NCBI GenBank assembly: GCA_028278125.1
Contig: JANQEY010000197.1
Location: 1 to 42,306, forward strand
Reading direction: 5' to 3'
Length of the DNA: 42,306 bases
From: a bacterium
GTDB taxonomy: Bacteria; Electryoneota; Electryoneia; Electryoneales; Electryoneaceae
Shown here: in pieces, positions 17,259-26,000 of the stretch
Position numbering within the stretch: position 1 is the stretch's first letter
How the letters are laid out: each line of letters begins with the position of its first letter
The notes under the pieces: generated by a model
What the model was told of the DNA's origin: nothing
The model's database searches: none
Seen by the model: only the letters and a program-made list of their open reading frames with translations
Made by a program: the position numbers and the translations under genes

Positions 17259-18326
17259 ATGCCTTCGCTGACAGAACCCCTGAAAGCTCCCTGGCGAATC
17301 ACATTCGATACCAATCCCGACGAATGCAATCTTAGATGCATCATGTGTGAGATGAACTCAGGCAAGGAACCATATGAAGTCAGATGGAGGCAGGAGAGGG
17401 CATCTGCGAGGCGAATGGATGTCGGAATCATCAGGAGAGTCGTTTCGGAGGTCTCACCTCTCGGTTTGAAGGAAATTATTCCATCAACAATGGGTGAACC
17501 TCTGCTGTATCAGGATTTTGATGAGATAATTCGCCTATGCTCGGCCCACAATATCAAGATGAACCTGACCACCAACGGTACATGGCCGGTCCGTGGTGTG
17601 GACCCATGGGGGAACCTGCTCCTTCCGATATGCAGTGATATCAAGATCTCATGGAATGGGATGGATCCAGATATTCAGGAATCGATCATGGTTGGGTCCG
17701 ACCACGAACGGCAGCTCGATGATCTTATTACATTGCTTGAACTCCGTGATGAACTGCTGCTTCAGACCGGACACAGATGTTCAATTACACTGCAGTGTAC
17801 CTTCATGGAGAGCAATCTCGAAGACCTGCCGGATATGGTGAGATTTGCCATATCAAATGGGATAGATAGGGTCAAGGGACATCATCTTTGGATCCAAAAT
17901 CCCTCAATGAATGAGGAAAACATGAAACGTGATGCTATTTCCATTAAACGATGGAATTACACGGTCCAAAAATGCAAGAGAATAGCAATGGCACAATCGA
18001 ATGACGGGTCATTCATCCTAGAAAACTTCGAGCCATTTTCTTCGACATGCTCAACAATATCTCCAGCTTGGACATGCCCCTTCCCCGGGAGGGAGGCATG
18101 GATAAATCATGACGGTCGCTTTGATCCTTGCTGTGCACCCGATGCACTCCGAAAGGATCTGGGAAACTTTGGCAAGGTCACTGAGAATGGATTGATGCAT
18201 ATCTGGAGAAGTGAATCCTATCAGAAATTATGTCACGAGTATTCTGGAAATGATCTCTGCAATTCATGCCTGATGAGAAAGCCAGAGCACAATGAAGGGT
18301 TGGTTTATGATGAAGCGATCGATTGA
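17259..18326 (+). CDS. Radical SAM enzyme with SPASM-like C-terminal cysteines
   Basis: 355 residues. The radical SAM cluster motif is 'CNLRCIMC' (Cys23, 27, 30), followed by 'GEPLLYQDFDEII' and 'KMNLTTNGTW', which are core strands of the family. The C-terminal part is SPASM-like: 'CPFPGREAWINHDGRFDPCC' and 'CHEYSGNDLCNSCLM' can bind an auxiliary iron-sulfur cluster. Such proteins modify peptides, or sugars and lipids in surface-glycan loci; the substrate here is unknown. It starts 13 bp after the GT4 gene and its end overlaps or abuts the next start, so it belongs to the same operon. Confidence 0.9.
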   Translation: MPSLTEPLKAPWRITFDTNPDECNLRCIMCEMNSGKEPYEVRWRQERASARRMDVGIIRRVVSEVSPLGLKEIIPSTMGEPLLYQDFDEIIRLCSAHNIKMNLTTNGTWPVRGVDPWGNLLLPICSDIKISWNGMDPDIQESIMVGSDHERQLDDLITLLELRDELLLQTGHRCSITLQCTFMESNLEDLPDMVRFAISNGIDRVKGHHLWIQNPSMNEENMKRDAISIKRWNYTVQKCKRIAMAQSNDGSFILENFEPFSSTCSTISPAWTCPFPGREAWINHDGRFDPCCAPDALRKDLGNFGKVTENGLMHIWRSESYQKLCHEYSGNDLCNSCLMRKPEHNEGLVYDEAID

Positions 18327-20040
18327 ACTTGAGAAGATCAGGATATCTGCGGACGGGTCTCATCATGCCCTTAATGGGATTCCATTGTATTCAATGCGAT
18401 ATGAAAGGGTCCTGAACTATCATGGAAATGGTCTCGCTTCTGCAAAGGATACCTCAGGTGCATTCCATATTGGCCTTGATGGCATGCCGGTGTACAATTA
18501 CAGGTACGAGAGAACCTTCGGGTTCTACGAAGGGCTGGCCTCGGTCATGAAAGCAGATATGTGGTTCCATATCCTCTCTGATGGAAACCCCACATACGAT
18601 GAAAGGTACTCATGGACAGGGAATTTTCAGGATGGCAGGTGTTCGGTCAGGGATCAGGATCAGTCATATTTCCACATTACGGCAGAGGGAAAACCTGCAT
18701 ATAAAGAACGATACCGATACGTTGGTGATTTCAAGGAGTCCGCAGCATGTGTCTATGACCAGGATGGATATGCGTTCCATATTCTCGAAGACGGTTCCCT
18801 CTTGCATGATCAGAGATTCCTGGAGCTTGATGTCTATCATAAAGGATATGCCATTGCCTCGAATGGTAAAGGGTATTTTCACATCGACCGTAGAGGAGAG
18901 CCGATCTATCGGGAGAGGTACTTGTGGGTTGAACCTTTCTATAATGGGCTTGCGAGGGTTAAACGAAATAATTCTGTGGTCCTCCTGATCAATGAAGAGG
19001 GTAAGGAGATAAAGAAGATAACCAGCAGTGATATCGATTCCCTGAATGATGTCAAGAGGGGTGAGATTATGGATATGATGATCGGGTACTGGTATACCCA
19101 GATCCTCCGGTCAATTATCGAGCTTGGAATAATTGAGGATATTTCCTCTGGGACTGAGACGGTTGAGAGACTCCAATCCAGTATCGGTATCGACTCACGA
19201 TCCCTTCATATGATCCTTCAATGGATGACTGTATACGATTTCATACGAATTGAAAATGAAGAGATCACCCTCACATCCAAGGGGAAAATGCTAGTTATGG
19301 AAGAAAAAAGCACTCTCGGTCATGCAGCTATCATGTGGGGATCTGAACACTATCAGGCAATGGCCAATCTCACCGATTCCCTCAAACAGTACAAGCCTAT
19401 GTTCAAAGACGTGTATGGGAAGGACTACTTCGATTACCTTGATTCTAACGAATCGTCCTCGGAAACCTATCAAAAAGCCCTCGAATCCTATACAATCGAT
19501 TATGAAGATATCGTCCCCTTTCTCGATCTTTCAGATACGAATGTATTGATGGACATAGGCGGTGGTAACGGTTCATTGTTGAATATGATCCTGAAGGCAA
19601 ATCCACAGATTTCGAGAGGGATAGTGTTCGATAGACCCCCGGTAATCGAAGCTATCGCCACAAATCATGAACGTACTGACGAAATCTCCATTGAGTATCT
19701 ACAAGGTGACTTCTTTGATGAGATCCCTTCACACGCAGATACGATCATCATCAGCAGGATAATACACGATTGGGACGATGATTCGTGTATACAGATTCTC
19801 CGTAATGTCCACGGGTCTCTACCCCCTGAGGGAAGGTTGGTGATATTTGATACGATAATACCCGAGCAACCACGAACCGATATCGGGATATCCCTCAATT
19901 TCAACCTGCTTGTGATGTTGGGTGGAAGGGAGAGGCGTTTAAAGGAGTTCGAAGCGGTGTTAAGAAGTTCCGGATTCATGATTAATAATGTGATTCGAGG
20001 AGCGGGGATTATTAGCATCCTTTCTGCAATCAAATCTTAG
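18292..20040 (+). CDS. WG-like repeat domain fused to an O-methyltransferase
   Basis: Up to 582 residues; the ATGs at 18307 and 18310 are equally good starts and would remove most of the overlap with the radical SAM gene. Residues about 20-235 hold five to six repeats of about 39 residues built on 'FHI..(D/E)G.P.Y..RY....(F/Y)..G.A.V', as in WG-repeat beta-propeller-like domains. Residues about 255-582 are a small-molecule O-methyltransferase: a winged-helix dimerisation part, SAM site 'VLMDIGGGNGSLL', 'GDFFDEIP', and the catalytic-His signature 'SRIIHDWDDDS'. The combination suggests that a binding module positions the methylated substrate (inference). Last gene of the four-gene operon. Confidence 0.85.
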   Translation: MKGWFMMKRSIELEKIRISADGSHHALNGIPLYSMRYERVLNYHGNGLASAKDTSGAFHIGLDGMPVYNYRYERTFGFYEGLASVMKADMWFHILSDGNPTYDERYSWTGNFQDGRCSVRDQDQSYFHITAEGKPAYKERYRYVGDFKESAACVYDQDGYAFHILEDGSLLHDQRFLELDVYHKGYAIASNGKGYFHIDRRGEPIYRERYLWVEPFYNGLARVKRNNSVVLLINEEGKEIKKITSSDIDSLNDVKRGEIMDMMIGYWYTQILRSIIELGIIEDISSGTETVERLQSSIGIDSRSLHMILQWMTVYDFIRIENEEITLTSKGKMLVMEEKSTLGHAAIMWGSEHYQAMANLTDSLKQYKPMFKDVYGKDYFDYLDSNESSSETYQKALESYTIDYEDIVPFLDLSDTNVLMDIGGGNGSLLNMILKANPQISRGIVFDRPPVIEAIATNHERTDEISIEYLQGDFFDEIPSHADTIIISRIIHDWDDDSCIQILRNVHGSLPPEGRLVIFDTIIPEQPRTDIGISLNFNLLVMLGGRERRLKEFEAVLRSSGFMINNVIRGAGIISILSAIKS

Positions 20041-20618
20041 GTCGAAGGGGGTGGGGGGAGGGGATTCCCCAACTTTATCCGGAAAACAGGACATCACCGA
20101 TTATTCGACTCACATAATATATCACCTCGCGTATTAAGAAAATTCACCTCCCTGGGGGTGTTCCTATAAAGGGGAAAATCTGGGCGAAATTGACTCTGAA
20201 TGGTGGAGATGGAAAACTAATCACCTTTTTCACCTTTCTCGCAAGGTTTGCTGCGAATTAACACGTCTATCTGCAATTTAAAGGTGGATGAGATAACGGA
20301 GAAGAGCACCTTTATCACCTTTAATCACCTATTCAACACAGATCTCAGCACCATAAAGGACTCCAGAGCTTAACAAGCGAAAAGGTGCTTGATGTCTCTA
20401 TCATTAATTACCACATAAAAACACCTTGAAACACCACCTTTTACACCTTTTTCGATATCTTAAAAGGTAACTTGAATAATTTGGAATTTGCACTATTGTG
20501 AATTACACCTTAAGCTGCATTATTTTCACCTTTACAGCACCAAAATACCCCATAATATCGGGTAAAAGTGATTAAATATTGCACATCCATTATTGAAATT
20601 GTAGTCAGGTGATAATAA
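20041..20618. repeat. Spacer with an array of about 13 CACCTTT/AAAGGTG motifs
   Basis: This 578-bp gene-free stretch is crowded with one motif. Forward copies of CACCTT(T) start at 20222, 20231, 20307, 20316, 20422, 20435, 20444, 20506 and 20527 (plus CACCTA at 20326). Reverse copies AAAGGT(G) lie at 20280, 20381 and 20463. Several neighbouring starts are 9 bases apart (20222/20231, 20307/20316, 20435/20444), close to one helical turn. A G-rich tract (20047-20064) and a CACC...GGTG inverted repeat followed by CTATAAAG (20145-20170) lie at the left end. Iteron-like arrays are typical of plasmid or virus replication origins or of cooperative operators; the winged-helix gene immediately downstream is a candidate binder (inference). 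Confidence 0.7.
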
Positions 20619-21164
20619 ATGGCAACCAAAGATGGATCTTCCGTAGAAATAAGCACCTCGATAGACGAATTATTGAGTCTGGCAAAGAAGAATTCCAGAC
20701 TCGCGTTTAAGGCTGGGGATTATCGAGCTACAGCTTCCCTAATGGAGGATATCTTTGTATTGAAGCAGATCAAGAAAAATCACTCTGAGATTCAAAAGGA
20801 CTACTCCAAAGTAGAAAAATCCGTTAAATCCATTAAGATATCCGAAAAGCCTCGAAAACGAGGACCGAATCTTCGTGGTAAGAAAACCCCCGGAAAAGAT
20901 TTCGTGTTACCTATCCTCAGATCCATTGATGAGCTCGGCGGATCTGCAAAAGCCAAAGATGTACTGAAAAAAGTGAATCAGAAGATGCGGAAGAAGTTGA
21001 ATGATTACGATAACGAACCACTTCCTTCAGTCCCCTCGATGACAAGGTGTAAGCAGACAGCTCAAATGGCACGAATACAAATGGTTAAGAATGGGCTCTT
21101 GAGGAAGAATTCACAGAGGGGCGTGTGGGAGATCACAGCGAAAGGTAAAAAACAGTTGATTTAA
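20619..21164 (+). CDS. Mrr_N-like winged-helix DNA-binding protein, copy A
   Basis: 181 residues. The N-terminal half is helical and charged ('DELLSLAKKNSRLAFKAGD', then a coiled stretch to about 70), followed by a basic linker 'KPRKRGPNLRGKKT'. The C-terminal half, residues about 95-181, reads like the winged-helix N-domain of Mrr-type restriction enzymes: 'VLPILRSIDELGGSAKAKD', 'CKQTAQMARIQMVKNGLL', 'RGVWEITAKGKK'. No nuclease domain follows, so it is a DNA binder only. The AGGTGAT site lies eight bases before the ATG. It is a close paralogue of the minus-strand gene at 22218, and the CACCTTT array is directly upstream, suggesting self-regulation or a replication-initiator role (inference). 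Confidence 0.78.
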   Translation: MATKDGSSVEISTSIDELLSLAKKNSRLAFKAGDYRATASLMEDIFVLKQIKKNHSEIQKDYSKVEKSVKSIKISEKPRKRGPNLRGKKTPGKDFVLPILRSIDELGGSAKAKDVLKKVNQKMRKKLNDYDNEPLPSVPSMTRCKQTAQMARIQMVKNGLLRKNSQRGVWEITAKGKKQLI

Positions 21165-21207
21165 GAATTCTGCTACGAATGCTCAAAGGGAGGATCCATT
21201 CAATTGA

Positions 21208-21507
21208 CTATGCTCGAATAATTCCTATCCGATGACGAGCTCGTTTGACACGAGGAAAAGGCAACAAGTATAATTCATCATTATCTCCCATCGTTATCCC
21301 CACGCGATCACCTATGGAGAGATTGAACTGATCCAATTCACCGGTCTCTGTGTTTATCTCGATTCGTTTAATATCTTCAAGAACAATACGATCTTCATCT
21401 AATTCGGTGACAATCCCAATAAATTGCCACCAGGTACGGAGGACGAATCCTTTTGTGCGTATTCGACCACGGATTCGCCCCCCGATTACAGGTGTTCTTC
21501 GGTTCAT
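21208..21507 (-). CDS. Small basic beta-rich protein of unknown function
   Basis: 99 residues, not recognised. The sequence alternates short strands ('TPVIGGRIRGRIR', 'WWQFIGIVTELDED', 'RIVLEDIKRIEI', 'SIGDRVGITMG') and ends in a basic tail 'RVKRARHRIGII', an arrangement compatible with a small OB- or SH3-like barrel that binds nucleic acid or a partner (inference). It starts nine bases after the stop of the acidic-tail gene, so the two form a pair; the opposite net charges suggest they could bind each other. Confidence 0.6.
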   Translation of the reverse strand: MNRRTPVIGGRIRGRIRTKGFVLRTWWQFIGIVTELDEDRIVLEDIKRIEINTETGELDQFNLSIGDRVGITMGDNDELYLLPFPRVKRARHRIGIIRA

Positions 21508-21516
21508 GCGACCAGA

Positions 21517-21849
21517 TCAGTCCTCTTCCTCGTTTTCGTCATCTTCGTAGTCTTCATCGTCGGCTTCTTCGTACTCAGAGTCACTTGTTGATGAATCATT
21601 TTCCACTTCTTCGAGCTCTTCTTCCTCCACTTCATCTAGATTATCTTCCTCGTCTTCTAAGTCCTCATCTTGAGCATATTCTTCTTCATCAAGATAATCC
21701 TCTCTATACGGGTCGTTGAGGAGGCTTTTATGCTCAAGTATTCGATGAATGGTCTCCTCATCGATTATCTCTGGAGATATTATAACTCTCCGCTCAACAA
21801 CCTCAATTTGCCCTTTTTTCAGTTTTCTCGTTTTTCTATTATCTTTCAT
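21517..21849 (-). CDS. Small protein with a long acidic tail
   Basis: 110 residues, not recognised. The N-terminus is basic ('MKDNRKTRKLKKGQ'), residues 15-48 look like a compact helical segment ('SPEIIDEETIHRILEHKSLL'), and residues about 49-110 are almost all Asp, Glu, Tyr and Ser. Such tails act as DNA mimics, histone-like-protein binders or disordered linkers; no specific role can be claimed. TTGAGG lies at good distance before the ATG. The repetitive GAA/GAT-rich coding gives a strongly purine-biased minus strand. Confidence 0.65.
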   Translation of the reverse strand: MKDNRKTRKLKKGQIEVVERRVIISPEIIDEETIHRILEHKSLLNDPYREDYLDEEEYAQDEDLEDEEDNLDEVEEEELEEVENDSSTSDSEYEEADDEDYEDDENEEED

Positions 21850-22217
21850 AATTTAGCCTCAATTAGATTCCTGATGTATAGATAAGACAAAATGGCATAA
21901 CATGGATCTGATTATTGATTTTAAAACGGTTTGGTGGAAGACATATGATGAATGCCTAACTCTATACATCATTAACGATGAGGTTTATCTCCTATAAATA
22001 TATACACTATAAAATTATCAAAATTATAATTTTATAAATGAAATTACATGGTTTATCAGCGAATTATTGGACTTTTCCAATAAAATTACCACTTTACTTC
22101 CCCCTCCACCTCCGAATTCCTTCAGAATTACTTGAGTCGAACACTACGATATTAATTGGCCGCCATTATCGTTTTAGTCAGACTCATTGTGTAGCAAATA
22201 GATAAGATGACATGAAC
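21850..22217. other. AT-rich spacer with an 11-bp inverted repeat
   Basis: The spacer between the acidic-tail gene and the end of the second winged-helix gene holds no open frame of note. TATAAAATTAT (22008-22018) and ATAATTTTATA (22026-22036) form a perfect inverted repeat with a 7-bp loop. TATA-like stretches are present for the minus-strand gene at 21849. No CACCTTT array is present here. Confidence 0.6.
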
Positions 22218-22763
22218 CTACTCAATTGCCTTCTTCCCCTTCTCTGTAATTTCCCACACACCTCTAGGGGAGCCCTTCTTTAAAAGTCCATCAGTTACCA
22301 TTGTCATCCGGGCCATCTGAGCGGTTTGCTTCCATCTGGTCACTGATGGTATTGAAGTGAGGGTTTCAATATCGTACTCGTTGAGTTTCTTTCGCATCTT
22401 CATATTGACTTTCTTGAGGATGTCCTTGGTCCTTGCGGATCCTCCGAGCTCGTTTATGGATTTCAGGATCGGGATGATGAACTCGCTTTCTTTAGTTCTC
22501 TTACCACGACGTTGAGTTGACCTCTTACCTGGTTTCTCGACAATCTTAGTCGTGGTAATCGAATTGATAACTTTTTCGTAGTCCTTTGCCACCATAGACA
22601 ATTGCTTTTTAATTCGTTCCATCGTCTGAATATCCTTCAGAAGCGAAGAGGTAGCATTGAAATCTCCAGCCTTAAATGCAAGTTTAGAATCCTTCTTTGC
22701 CTGGGATAACAATTCATTCATCGATTCGTTCAATTCCCCGAAAGTGTTCAATTCCTTAACCAT
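22218..22763 (-). CDS. Mrr_N-like winged-helix DNA-binding protein, copy B
   Basis: 181 residues from ATG 22763 (AGGTG nine bases upstream); this start gives exactly the length of copy A. Domain order is the same: helical 'NELLSQAKKDSKLAFKAGD', coiled stretch, basic linker 'KPGKRSTQRRGKR', then the winged helix 'FIIPILKSINELGGSARTKD', 'WKQTAQMARMTMVTDGLL', 'RGVWEITEKGKK'. The two copies are alike over their whole length and face each other across the small-gene pair. The AT-rich region 22764-23053 upstream has TATTTATAG near 22800, a probable promoter. The conserved pair suggests a heterodimer or division of labour, for example repressor and initiator (inference). Confidence 0.78.
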   Translation of the reverse strand: MVKELNTFGELNESMNELLSQAKKDSKLAFKAGDFNATSSLLKDIQTMERIKKQLSMVAKDYEKVINSITTTKIVEKPGKRSTQRRGKRTKESEFIIPILKSINELGGSARTKDILKKVNMKMRKKLNEYDIETLTSIPSVTRWKQTAQMARMTMVTDGLLKKGSPRGVWEITEKGKKAIE

Positions 22764-23053
22764 TGAATAACACCTGTACATTTACTTATAATTGGACTAT
22801 AAATAGTTATCTTAAGTTAAATCCTATTTAGAGAACATTAGTTATTTCATTTTTCTCTTTTATATGAATCCTTATTTGTGTGTAAATAATATTAACTGGT
22901 TATACTCACTATTCTTACAAAAAGTCGATTTATGTACCAAAAGACTTATAATTTAAGTTATCATTCACAATATTAAGATATATTCTCTCATATGGGAGAT
23001 ATTTCAACAGTACCTTATTGTGCTGTTCATTAAAACGCTAAAAGAGGGAGATT
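22764..23053. promoter_or_regulatory. Divergent promoter region of winged-helix gene B and the giant surface protein
   Basis: 290 bp, very AT-rich, without an open frame. Towards the left, TATTTATAG (about 22799-22808) lies some 40 bases before ATG 22763. Towards the right, TTAAGATATATTC (about 22974-22985) lies some 70 bases before ATG 23054, which has its own GAGGGAG site. One copy of ACACCT lies near 22772 but there is no array. Confidence 0.45.
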
Positions 23054-26000
23054 ATGCGTCTTGTCAGGTTAGCCCCGCATGTAGCGTTAGCGATAGTAGC
23101 AATAATGTTATTACCGAATATAAATTCTGCACTTCAGATAGATGAAAATGTTGATGTTAATCAACTCCCATATGAACATACTTTTACTAATTATGCATTA
23201 GCGAAATTACATTTTATCGGTGTTCAGGAGGCAATTACCGTGGGAGTTACCTTCGAGGATGCGGACTTTGATTTTATGTTATTCCTTGGGGGGAAGAACA
23301 TCGGTACTGTGTACAAAGAGCGTACAATGATGTTCATTATCAATCTATATACCAATACAGATTTAGTCTTCCAAGCGAGTAATGGTCTTAAGGTCTCGGT
23401 GGAACAATGCGGTCCGAACATAACCGTAACTGAGAACAATATCACTGTCCTCGGATCATTGGGAAAGGAAGGGAACTTGTATACAACGAATATTCATGTC
23501 CCTCATGATAACGCTCATAATGTAACGGTTGATGCGACCGTGAACTTCACATATCTCGGTATTTGTGATGGTTCGATCAGCAATTTCGGATATGCAACGA
23601 GCGAAAGTGAGTTCCACATTCATTCAGCAGACCAAACACAGATGGTGCGATTGATCGCCGAGGAATCAGGAACCTTTGATATAGTGTTCGAGTTCTCAAG
23701 CGATAACAAACTGGGGATCGGTGGCCCTTCGATCGGCAATGTCACGTTCTTAGCAACAGGTGCCGACATTACCATGCATCATACTGAATTGGCCCAGTAC
23801 TCTGATGAGGATTCGTTAGCTGAAGAGATATCCATAGGTGATATCAATTATTCATTTAGTACTGAGGACATCGATGATGATGGTTGCCCCAAGATAACCC
23901 TTTTTAGAACCAATTTGAAGATCCAAGGTGGATTTCCTGTTATCACCATAAATGAGATCACGGATCCACCGAACAAGAAAACCGTTTACAGGAGGTATTC
24001 CACGATCATGTCCAATGAGGAAACCGTCACTAAAGGGGATCCTATGGACCTCGATCCATTTGTGACCGAGACGATCGTCAATCCGGTAGCTCATATCGTT
24101 TATAATGTCGAGGTGATCGATGATGATAAGGACGGTAAACCGATCGTCATACTTCATCAGTATAATCTAACGATCAATTCGACGGGACATCCAATCCAGG
24201 GCGGCAGTTATAAGGAATATCATAATTTGGATGTTGATGATCAAGATCCAAGCAAACCGAATTCATATAGTGATCTTGACGGAGATGGCTTGAGCAATTA
24301 CTACGAGATCTATCGAACTGGCACTAATCCGCAGCTTGCGGATACCGACAATGATGGTCTATCGGACTATCAGGAGATGGGATTTTCGGGATACGCAGCC
24401 GCCTTAAATGATGTCGATCTCGACGGTTTAAATGATTCATTGGAGTTGATCCTCGGTCTGAATCCCCTGGACCTTGATACTGATGATGATTATTTCGAAG
24501 ATGGTGCGGAACTTGATTATTGGCTGTACCGAGAGTTCGGTTTCGTTAATGCGACTGCGAAGTACGAATTGAACAATCTGACGAAGAATACCGGAGCGAT
24601 CCCTTCTTGGGCACTTCCTGACTGGGACAATGATGGCGTCATCGATTATCTCGATAAGAACAGCGATGATGAATTGATCGGTGCCTTCTCAAGACCTCAA
24701 CGCATGCATACATACAATCACACCCTGGACCTGACAAAACGAACGATCATTCAGGGATACAGGGATCTTATCGCATCCGGGCTAAGTCCAATCGTGTACA
24801 ATCATAATACATCAATGATCTCAGCATCAAGGAAGAACTATACCTCGGATGATGACGATACCATTGATTGGTTGCTTGACCTTGAAGAAAGTTATCGCTC
24901 TGACCTATTGAACTATTCAGGCAACTGGAATCTTACAAACCAGACACGTAACTGGTACTTCAAGGAATACGAGGATTCATGGTTCCTCGCGTTCTACGCA
25001 TATCATCAGTTGATCGAGGAGACATACTTTTCAGATTACGGTTTCTATAAGGACCTCTGTTCGTGGTTCGACGAGGACCATAATGCAACAGGATACTATC
25101 ATCAAACACCTTCATATCATGATGTCTATGATACATACCTACACCTCAGATCGATAGTCGAAGATTACTACGTTGCTGCGAACGTCACAACGGACATGTT
25201 CATGTGCAAATATTACGATCTCGATGGTATCGAGCTGATATTTTACCATACCGACCCTGCAGACAATGATACAGACAATGACTCACTTGATGACGGTATC
25301 GAGGTGAACTATTGGAAGAACATCAATATCGATCCGTTCGACGATTCTGACGGTGATGGTATACCGAACATATATGATGCGGACTCGGATAATGATACCT
25401 ATAATGATGGGATCGATTTCGATCTGGACAACGACGGTATGGAGGACGTCTATGAGTTCTTCTACGGGTTCGATGTGGAGTCTCCTGGTGATGCGAGCTT
25501 AGATGAGGACAACGACGATCTCACAAATTTAGAGGAGTTCTTGAATACAACCGATCCGACCAAGACCGATACAGACGGTGATGGGATATGGGACGGGTCA
25601 GAAGTATCGATCGGTCTTGATCCGGTGAACAAGGATTCTGACATGGACGGCATCGAGGATTACAAGGAGAACTCCCATTCAACGGATTCTGACGGTGACG
25701 GCTTGATAAACGCCTTGGACACCGATAGTGACAATGATGGTCTGACCGATTCAGAAGAGGACAAGGACTGCGATGGTATAGTCGATACGGGGGAGACCTC
25801 GCCGATCGATCCTGATTGCGACGATGATGGATTCAACGACGGTTACGAGGTGAAGAATAACCATGATCCATACAGTAATGCCACACCTGATCTCGATTCC
25901 GATTCTGATGGATTGGACAACCAAGAGGAGTATGATTACGGAACCAACCCTCAAACCAATGACACCGATGGGGACTGGATCCTGGATAAATGGGAGATCG

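Noticed and set aside
20047..20075. Left attachment site matching the tRNA-Leu 3' end (GGGGGAAGGGATTC-like)
   Set aside because: GGGGAGGGGATTCC is only loosely similar and stops matching after a few bases; not an att-length identity.
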